Shown in pieces: positions 58,168 to 64,000 of a DNA stretch of 64,000 nucleotides. How positions within the stretch are numbered: position 1 is the first letter of the stretch; each line of letters begins with the position of its first letter. The notes beneath the pieces are model-generated. The model was not told where the DNA came from, made no database searches, and was given only the letters and a program-made list of their open reading frames with translations. The DNA is from Paenibacillus glycanilyticus. GTDB taxonomy: Bacteria; Bacillota; Bacilli; Paenibacillales; Paenibacillaceae. The stretch lies in the NCBI RefSeq assembly GCF_030161375.1, contig NZ_BSSQ01000028.1, forward strand, positions 1 through 64,000, given 5' to 3'. The position numbers were made by a program, and so were the translations under genes.

Positions 58168-59640
58168 TTAACGAAGATTGGTTAGTGCCAAATACCGTCC
58201 GTATCCATCATTCCAAACATTCGTTTGGTTAGGGTCGTATACCGTAACCGGGAAAGACTCTCTAATCGCCTGGCGTGCTTCCCATATATCCGCAAACTCG
58301 CCATTGGCGATCCATTGCACGGCCAGGTTGCCGATCGCGCTTCCTTCCGCAGGTCCTGCCCATACCGGCTTGCCAATGGCATTCGCCGTCCATTGGCACA
58401 GAAGCGTATTATGAATGCCTCCGCCAACCATGTGCAGACCCTTAAATTGCTGGCCGGATAACCGCTCCGTCAATTCAAGCACGTAACGGTATTTGAATGC
58501 AAGGCTTTCCAGAATGCAGCGTACAATCGCGCCAACCTCTTCAGGAACCGGCTGATTAGTCTTCCCGCAATATTCCTTCACCCTGCTAGGCATATCGCCG
58601 GGAGCCATAAACGCTGGATCATCCGGTTCAATGAAGGACTGGAATGCCGGTGCTTCGCCTGCAAGCTTCACAAGCTCGGGGAAGCTATAGTTGCGGCCAA
58701 CCCGCTCCCATTCTCTTCGGCATTCCTGTAGAATCCAAAGTCCCATTATGTTTTTCAGCAACCGGTACGTACCGCCAAAGCCGCCCTCGTTCGTAAAATT
58801 AAGCCGTAACGCTTCTTCCGTCATGACGGGCTCCGATACTTCCGTCCCTAGAAGCGACCAAGTCCCGCAGCTCAAATAAGCAAAAGACCGGTCAGTGGCC
58901 GGTACGGCCACTACCGCTGAAGCCGTATCATGTTCCGCTACCGCATGAACGGCAATCGGACCAAGCCCCAGCTCCTCTTGAACCGATGGCTGCAAGAAAC
59001 CGGCCGGCGAGCCAGGCTGAAGCACTTGTCCAAATAATGCCTTCGGCAAACCAAGATGTTGCAACAAGTCTTCATCCCAATTCTGGCCGAGCGGATTATA
59101 AAGCTGGGTCGTTGAAGCATTAGAGAACTCGTTGTACATTTCACCAGTTAAGAAATATCGCAGCAAATCGGGAATCATGAGAAAATGTTTGGCCGAATCA
59201 AGCTGCGGCGATTGATTGATCTTGGCCGCATAGAGTTGATAAATCGTATTGAACGGCAAAAACTGAATCCCCGTCCGTTTGAAAATTTCGGCAGATGTCA
59301 GCTCTTCCTGCAGCTTCTCCATCATCCCGTTACTGGAACGGTCACGATAATGAAGAGGATTGCCGAGCAAGCTGCCGTCGCTGCCAATCAATCCATAGTC
59401 GACCGCCCACGAATCGATTCCGATACTAACGGGTTGAACGCCCTGATGCTTGGCTTTGAGCAAACCCTGCTTGATCTCATGGTATAGCCGAAGAATGTCC
59501 CAATGCAGACGATCGCCCGTCTGCACCGGATCATTCGGAAAGCGATGCAGCTCTTCGGTTACGATCTTGCCGTCCTTCAAGCTACCCAATATCGCGCGAC
59601 CGCTGCTTGCGCCGAGGTCAAATGCAAGTATGTTAGGCAA
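58168..59640 (-). CDS. rhaB: L-rhamnulokinase
   Basis: RhaB phosphorylates L-rhamnulose. The 490-residue FGGY kinase starts ILAFDLGASSGRAILGSL, has IGIDSWAVDYGLIG with the catalytic Asp and the ATP-binding block AYLSCGTWSLLGTE, and near the end MVGGGIHNTLLCQWTANAIG. It is the last gene of the rha cluster and starts 12 bases after rhaA. Confidence 0.96.
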   Translation of the reverse strand: MPNILAFDLGASSGRAILGSLKDGKIVTEELHRFPNDPVQTGDRLHWDILRLYHEIKQGLLKAKHQGVQPVSIGIDSWAVDYGLIGSDGSLLGNPLHYRDRSSNGMMEKLQEELTSAEIFKRTGIQFLPFNTIYQLYAAKINQSPQLDSAKHFLMIPDLLRYFLTGEMYNEFSNASTTQLYNPLGQNWDEDLLQHLGLPKALFGQVLQPGSPAGFLQPSVQEELGLGPIAVHAVAEHDTASAVVAVPATDRSFAYLSCGTWSLLGTEVSEPVMTEEALRLNFTNEGGFGGTYRLLKNIMGLWILQECRREWERVGRNYSFPELVKLAGEAPAFQSFIEPDDPAFMAPGDMPSRVKEYCGKTNQPVPEEVGAIVRCILESLAFKYRYVLELTERLSGQQFKGLHMVGGGIHNTLLCQWTANAIGKPVWAGPAEGSAIGNLAVQWIANGEFADIWEARQAIRESFPVTVYDPNQTNVWNDGYGRYLALTNLR

Positions 59641-59652
59641 TCGGTCGCCCTC

Positions 59653-60912
59653 CTAACCGCGCTGCAGCAACACGTTTTGTTCGTATTCTTTGACTTCGGC
59701 AATCCATTGCTCGCGGACAGGCACGCCTTGCGCTTCGCAATAGTAATCCCAAATGGCGCCAAACGGATACGATTTGAATTCCTCCGTCAAAGCCAGACGC
59801 GAAGTATAATCGCCTTCCAGCTCTAACTTCTTTAGCGTCTCTACAGGCTCGAGCATCGCGCGGAGCAAGGCTTTAATCGTGTTGCGCGTACCCACAACCC
59901 AAGCAGCAACGCGGTTAATGCTGGCGTCGAAGAAGTCAAGGCCGATATGGGTAGTTCCCAGCAGGTCATGGCGCACCAATTCGCGGCCGATTTCGATCAG
60001 CTCGTCGTCCATAATAACGACATGATCGCTGTCCCATCTCATCGGACGGCTAACATGAAGAAGAATGCCGCTTGTAAATAGAGCAAGGGAAGACAATTTA
60101 TTCGAAATCACTTCCGTTGGATGGAAGTGTCCCGCGTCCAGACAGATCAGCTTGTTGTTTTGCAAACCGTAACCCATATAAAACTCATGAGAACCTACGA
60201 CATAAGCTTCAGAACCAAGCCCAAACAGCTTGCTCTCCACGGCATCCAGGTTATAGGAAGGATCAAGCGGTTCGGCAAACACTTCGTCAAGCGAAGCCTT
60301 CAGCCGTTTGCGCGGCGTCATGCGGTCTACCGGATTATCCTTGAAGCCGTCCGGAACCCAGACGTTTGTTACGCAAGTCTGGCCTAATTGTTCACCGAAA
60401 TAAGCGCCGATTCGGCGGGAAGCTTTGCAGTGGTCAATCCAGAATTGGCGAATGTCTTCGTCGGGATGGCTGAGCGTAAAACCGTCGCTTGATTTCTCAT
60501 GGGAGAAGCAGGTCGGATTGAAATCCAGTCCGAGTCCTTGCTCCTTCGCCCATGTTACCCAGCGCTCGTAATGGCGTGGTTCCAGCTGATCGAGTTCTAC
60601 CTTTTCGTCGGTATCGGTATAGATGGCATGAAGATTAACCTTATGTTTGCCGGGAATAAGAGCGAAAGCTTTCTCGAGATCGGAGCGAAGCTCCTCCGGC
60701 GTTCTTGCCGCGCCCGGATATTGACCGGTAACCGAGATTCCTCCCGTTAATTCCTGATCCGCGTTCAAGAAACCTTTGACGTCATCGCCTTGCCAGCAAT
60801 GCATGGAGACTTTAATCGTCTCAAGCTTGCGCAATACGTCATCCGTATCAATGCCGTGCTGGGCATATAATGCTTTTGCCGCTTCATAAGCTTGCTTCAC
60901 AATTGGATCCAT
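59653..60912 (-). CDS. rhaA: L-rhamnose isomerase
   Basis: RhaA converts L-rhamnose to L-rhamnulose. From ATG 60912 (GAGGAGG upstream) it has 419 residues. Family blocks include SMHCWQGDDVKGFLN (about residue 45), LGLDFNPTCFSHEKS, and the metal-binding VNLHAIYTDTDE and CLDAGHFHPTEVI. It is flanked upstream by two copies of a 33-base hairpin that separate it from rhaEW. Confidence 0.96.
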   Translation of the reverse strand: MDPIVKQAYEAAKALYAQHGIDTDDVLRKLETIKVSMHCWQGDDVKGFLNADQELTGGISVTGQYPGAARTPEELRSDLEKAFALIPGKHKVNLHAIYTDTDEKVELDQLEPRHYERWVTWAKEQGLGLDFNPTCFSHEKSSDGFTLSHPDEDIRQFWIDHCKASRRIGAYFGEQLGQTCVTNVWVPDGFKDNPVDRMTPRKRLKASLDEVFAEPLDPSYNLDAVESKLFGLGSEAYVVGSHEFYMGYGLQNNKLICLDAGHFHPTEVISNKLSSLALFTSGILLHVSRPMRWDSDHVVIMDDELIEIGRELVRHDLLGTTHIGLDFFDASINRVAAWVVGTRNTIKALLRAMLEPVETLKKLELEGDYTSRLALTEEFKSYPFGAIWDYYCEAQGVPVREQWIAEVKEYEQNVLLQRG

Positions 60913-60933
60913 CGGTATATGGAACCTCCTCAA

Positions 60934-61020
60934 AAGAATTGGTGCTGCTTTTTGGCAGCAATTCTTGCTTCGTAAGCATGTACTTTAAAAGAATTGGTGC
61001 TGCTTTTGGCAGCAATTCTT
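60934..61020. repeat. Tandem hairpin repeats between rhaEW and rhaA
   Basis: Two near-identical inverted repeats, 60934-60966 and 60989-61020 (AAGAATTGGTGCTGC ... GCAGCAATTCTT), lie 55 bases apart. They differ by one T in the loop. On the minus-strand mRNA each gives a 12-15-bp stem without a strong U tract. Confidence 0.85.
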
Positions 61021-61028
61021 ACTATTTA

Positions 61029-63098
61029 CTATCGTGTGAATGCAGCCGGTACGCCGCCGTCAATCGTCAGCATGCAGCCGGTTGTTTTGTCGGCCTTGGA
61101 AGACGCGAAGAAGGCAATCCCTTCCGCAATGTCTCGTGGATAAATGTTTACCAGCAAAGTCGTGCGTTTGCGGTAATGCTCTTCCAGTTGATCCGGTTCG
61201 ATCCCGTAAGCCGCCGCACGTTCATTGCGCCATGCGCCATTCCAAATCGCAGAACCTTGAAGAATGGCATCCGGCAGAATCGTATTGACGCGAATGCCGA
61301 ATTCGCCGCCTTCCGCCGCGATACAGCGGGCAAGATGAGCCTCCAGCGCTTTCGCCGAGCTGTAAGCCGTTACGCTTTTTCCTGCGAAGATCGAGTTTTT
61401 GGAGCCGATAAAGACCATGTTGCCGCCGATGCCTTGTTGCTTCATCAGCTTGAACGCTTCGCGGGCAACCAGGAAATAACCCGTGCCAAGCACGTTGATG
61501 TTCAGGTTCCACTCTTTGAGGGAAGTTTCGTCAAATGGGCTGGACGTAGCAAGTCCCGCGTTGTTGACGATAATATCGACGCCGCCGTACACGAGAGATA
61601 CTTCGGCATAAGCAGCTTGAACGGCCTGTTCGTCGGTAACGTCCATCTTTACCGCGTAAGCCCGGTTCTCGCCGTATTTGTCGTTAATTTCTTGCGCTAC
61701 CTTTTGCGCGCCTTCCAGATTCAAGTCGGCAAGCACGACATGCGCGCCTTCCGATACGAAGCGACGAGCTGTCTCGCTGCCGATCCCGCCGGCGCCGCCC
61801 GTAATGAAAGCAACCTTGCGGGAGAACTCGGCTTCTGCCGGAGCAAGCGACAGCTTGTAAAGCTCAAGCGGCCAGTATTCTACGTTATAAGACTCGTTCG
61901 CGCTTAGCGATACGAAGTTGCCGAGCGCCGTAGCGCCGCGCATAACGGCAATTGCGCGATGGTACAAAGCGCCGCTAACTTGCGACAGAGCCCAGCTTTT
62001 GCCTGTGTTGATCATGCCAAGACCCGGAATCAGAATAACGCGCGGTGCTGCTTCGAACATGACGTCGCCATCGTTTTTGTTTTCCTCGAAGTACGCTTTG
62101 TATTGCTCTTTATAAGCGGCAACGCCTTCAATCAATTTCGACTTCAGACCGTCGATATCCTCTGCGTTTGGCGTCCAATCGATGAAGAGCGGAACAACCT
62201 TTGTATGAACGAGATGATCCGGGCAAGCCGCGCCTACTTGGGATAGCTGCGGAGCGTCCGCACCACCAACGAAAGCAAGCACATCCGCTTGGTCGTCGTA
62301 GGAAAGAATCATTTTCTTCACGTCGGATACCGCACCGCGGATCGTTGGCATGACTTGCGATACGATTTGACGGCGAACGTCTGCCGGAAACGCTTCATGC
62401 TTCACGCCGCCGAATAATTTCGCCTCGCTTACGCGGGCTTCGATGAAAGCTTCTGCTTCATTAATGATCTTGACCGTTTGCGCATAACATTCTTCGCTTG
62501 TCTCGCCCCATGTGACTAGACCATGCTTCTCCATCAGAACAAGCTCGGCGTTGGGATTCGCGAGCACGCCTTCCGCAATCATCTTCGACAGCGTAAAGCC
62601 TGGACGTACGTAAGGCACCCATACGAAGCGGTTGCCGAAAATCTCCTCTGCCAAGTGACGGCCATTATCGGCGCAGCACAAGCTGATAATCGCGTCCGGA
62701 TGCGTATGGTCAACATGCTTGAACGGCAGGAAGGCATGCAGCAAAGTTTCGATCGAAGCACGCGGATGTTTCGCCTCAATCATGCAATTGCCAAGATAAG
62801 CGACCATCTCTTCGTCAGTCATCGCTTCACGCTCGAACAATGGACGAATGTCTTCCATGCGAAGTCCGGTGAAGTTCGCCGCTTTCATGGAACCAAGGTC
62901 CGAACCGCTACCTTTCACATACATGACTTCGATATCGCGGCCGCGGAAGTCGGTAACCGTCGTTTTAGTCGAAGTATTGCCGCCATAAATATTGCACACG
63001 CGGCGGTCTGCGCCGATTAGGTTGGAGCGGTATACCAGTTGGTCAAGTCCATTCGTAAATTTAGAAGCATCAGATGATTGCCATAAGCTTTGTACCAT
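61029..63098 (-). CDS. rhaEW: Bifunctional rhamnulose-1-phosphate aldolase/lactaldehyde dehydrogenase
   Basis: The 689-residue fusion has a class II aldolase domain at residues 1-400 (VYRSNLIGADRRVCNIYGGN in pieces, HPDAIISLCCAD and the zinc-binding DHTHPDA) and an SDR domain at 430-689 (FITGGAGGIGSETARRF, NNAGLATSSPF, YSSAKALEAHL). It cleaves L-rhamnulose-1-phosphate and oxidises the lactaldehyde, as shown for B. subtilis YuxG/RhaEW. ATG 63098 lies eight bases after GGAGG. It is the first gene of the cluster; no rha regulator or transporter is within the window. Confidence 0.95.
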   Translation of the reverse strand: MVQSLWQSSDASKFTNGLDQLVYRSNLIGADRRVCNIYGGNTSTKTTVTDFRGRDIEVMYVKGSGSDLGSMKAANFTGLRMEDIRPLFEREAMTDEEMVAYLGNCMIEAKHPRASIETLLHAFLPFKHVDHTHPDAIISLCCADNGRHLAEEIFGNRFVWVPYVRPGFTLSKMIAEGVLANPNAELVLMEKHGLVTWGETSEECYAQTVKIINEAEAFIEARVSEAKLFGGVKHEAFPADVRRQIVSQVMPTIRGAVSDVKKMILSYDDQADVLAFVGGADAPQLSQVGAACPDHLVHTKVVPLFIDWTPNAEDIDGLKSKLIEGVAAYKEQYKAYFEENKNDGDVMFEAAPRVILIPGLGMINTGKSWALSQVSGALYHRAIAVMRGATALGNFVSLSANESYNVEYWPLELYKLSLAPAEAEFSRKVAFITGGAGGIGSETARRFVSEGAHVVLADLNLEGAQKVAQEINDKYGENRAYAVKMDVTDEQAVQAAYAEVSLVYGGVDIIVNNAGLATSSPFDETSLKEWNLNINVLGTGYFLVAREAFKLMKQQGIGGNMVFIGSKNSIFAGKSVTAYSSAKALEAHLARCIAAEGGEFGIRVNTILPDAILQGSAIWNGAWRNERAAAYGIEPDQLEEHYRKRTTLLVNIYPRDIAEGIAFFASSKADKTTGCMLTIDGGVPAAFTR

Positions 63099-63150
63099 TT
63101 TGTTTACCTCCGAATACGTTGTTTTATCTTTATGTTCCGATAGTAACATG

Positions 63151-63193
63151 TTTGTTTGTATTTGAAAACAAAAATATTTCGGACACAAACAAA
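63151..63193. promoter_or_regulatory. Inverted repeat in the rhaEW promoter region
   Basis: TTTGTTTGT (63151-63159) and ACAAACAAA (63185-63193) are 9-bp inverted arms, with TTTTCA-N18-TACTAT as a possible weak minus-strand promoter nearby. It is a candidate operator for a rhamnose-responsive regulator not encoded here. Confidence 0.45.
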
Positions 63194-63205
63194 TATATTC
63201 AAAAA

Positions 63206-63233
63206 CAAAAGAGCGGGACAGCTCCCGCTCTTT
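63206..63233 (-). terminator. Terminator after the Gfo/Idh oxidoreductase
   Basis: AAAGAGCGGGA and TCCCGCTCTTT form an 11-bp stem, followed on the minus strand by TTTTGTTTTTG. Confidence 0.8.
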
Positions 63234-63248
63234 GCTTATGGTCGAACG

Positions 63249-64000
63249 TTATTTTTGAATAAACTTATCGATCCTTACTTTTTGCCCGATCCGCGCGCTT
63301 TCGATTGCCGCGTTCACCATTGCCATGCTGTATTGGTTATCCCTGCTGTCGGTCTCCGCCCTGCGGTTCTCCTGCAAGGAAAGGAACATTTCATCCAGGC
63401 AGCCCGGATGACCGGTTCTCTGCGAATAGGTTTGATAGACTTCCGAATCTGCTTCCACGCGCTCAAAAGATCGAATAAACTTACCGTCCTGCGGCTCTGG
63501 CGCGATCACTTCCGCATAAGGCGCATCATGTCCGTTCCAGATCGCCGTCCCTTTCTCGCCCGTAATTCTCCAATCCGCTTCCCAGGACGTGTTCGCCCCT
63601 TCCGCGCACCAGGAACCGCGATAGTTAAAGACAGAACCGTCCGACATTTCAAAGATACAGACGGCAGCGGCCGCTCCTTCATACCAGGAGCCCGGAGGAT
63701 TAAATTCGTGGCAGTAGACCGATACCGGATCCGCACCCATTATAAATCTAGCCTGGTCAAACGTATGGATGGCCATATCGAGCAGCAACGGACTTGCCAT
63801 CGTTTCCCGGAATCCGCCAAAATGAGGACCGAGGAAAAAGTCCGCATTCACGAAGCCCGGCTTGCCGATTGTGCCCGCTTCAAGCAAATGGCGCAAAGAA
63901 CGGATCCGCGGATCAAACCGGCGGTTCTGCATGACGGCATGGGATTTCCCGGTCTCTTCCGCAATCCGGATCAAATCTTTGCATTCCTCTGGCGTCTCCG
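63249..64000 (-). CDS. Gfo/Idh/MocA family oxidoreductase, 5' end outside window
   Basis: The visible part is the C-terminal dimerisation and substrate domain of a sugar or inositol dehydrogenase-like protein: QNRRFDPRIRSLRHLLEAGTIG, the catalytic-type DMAIHTFDQARFIMG (His pair region), and IVE-like beta strands. The NAD-binding Rossmann half (GxGxxG) lies beyond base 64000, and the frame is open to the end. It is transcribed towards the rha cluster with a terminator between, so it need not be a rhamnose gene. Confidence 0.9.
   Translation of the reverse strand, partial: ETPEECKDLIRIAEETGKSHAVMQNRRFDPRIRSLRHLLEAGTIGKPGFVNADFFLGPHFGGFRETMASPLLLDMAIHTFDQARFIMGADPVSVYCHEFNPPGSWYEGAAAAVCIFEMSDGSVFNYRGSWCAEGANTSWEADWRITGEKGTAIWNGHDAPYAEVIAPEPQDGKFIRSFERVEADSEVYQTYSQRTGHPGCLDEMFLSLQENRRAETDSRDNQYSMAMVNAAIESARIGQKVRIDKFIQK

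Noticed and set aside
60934..61020. Two-unit repeat considered as a CRISPR array
   Set aside because: Only two copies, the repeats are fully palindromic hairpins, and no cas genes are present.

Overview
The window is one end of a contig from a spore-forming Gram-positive bacterium, most likely a Paenibacillus or close relative. The evidence is the gene order around smc-ftsY-ffh and the ylb cluster, the SD-rich starts (GGAGG), the TTG/GTG start codons, the sporulation genes (ylbJ, a sigma-K type promoter, collagen-like and Cys/Lys-rich spore-surface-like proteins) and intermediate GC. Genus is inferred. The first 71 bases are a sequencing adapter, not genome.

Bases 72-26288 are conserved core, mostly on the minus strand. 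They read, in transcription order: rsmD-coaD; ylbL; yceD-rpmF; the FapR-controlled lipid operon fapR-plsX-fabH-fabD-fabG-acpP-fabF followed by rnc and smc-ftsY; ylxM-ffh-rpsP-khpA-rimM-trmD; rplS-lepB-rbgA-rnhB and a truncated ylqG-like gene. tmcAL (ylbM) and ylbJ run on the plus strand. A pair of paralogous, plus-strand Cys/Lys-rich proteins interrupts the usual trmD-rplS junction (3.9-5.3 kb).

Bases 26289-28715 are a small accessory patch: a possible excision or insertion scar with short direct repeats, a membrane protein, a minimal L,D-transpeptidase and a GH73-type lysin. Bases 28715-32730 are a TPP-riboswitch operon for uptake of thiamine or a pyrimidine precursor (ThiXYZ-like ABC transporter plus a thiamine-binding protein). 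It ends in a TatD-like hydrolase of unknown substrate.

Bases 32874-51302 hold the most unusual content, a glycosylation island. It contains the nucleotide-sugar enzymes manC, gmd and rmd (GDP-D-rhamnose route) and a perosamine-synthase-like aminotransferase with a PglD/PerB-like acetyltransferase (GDP-N-acetylperosamine route). It also has seven glycosyltransferases or GT-like proteins, a methyltransferase and a Gly-X-Thr collagen-like protein. Four of the glycosyltransferases carry extremely Lys/Arg-rich N-terminal tails, and one transcription unit has a textbook sigma-K promoter. I infer a mother-cell-expressed system that decorates the spore surface with deoxy-mannose-derived sugars. Within and after it lie two GNAT enzymes, an IS1595-type transposase remnant, a Fur-controlled siderophore-binding protein and a 30-residue membrane peptide missed by normal gene calling.

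Bases 51426-64000 are metabolic and regulatory: a GltS-like FMN protein, kduI-deoR-kduD (hexuronate catabolism) with repeated operator-like sites, a BlaI/BlaR1-like pair with two 8-4-8 operators, and a rhamnose catabolic cluster (rhaEW, rhaA, rhaB) followed by a Gfo/Idh/MocA oxidoreductase cut by the window end.
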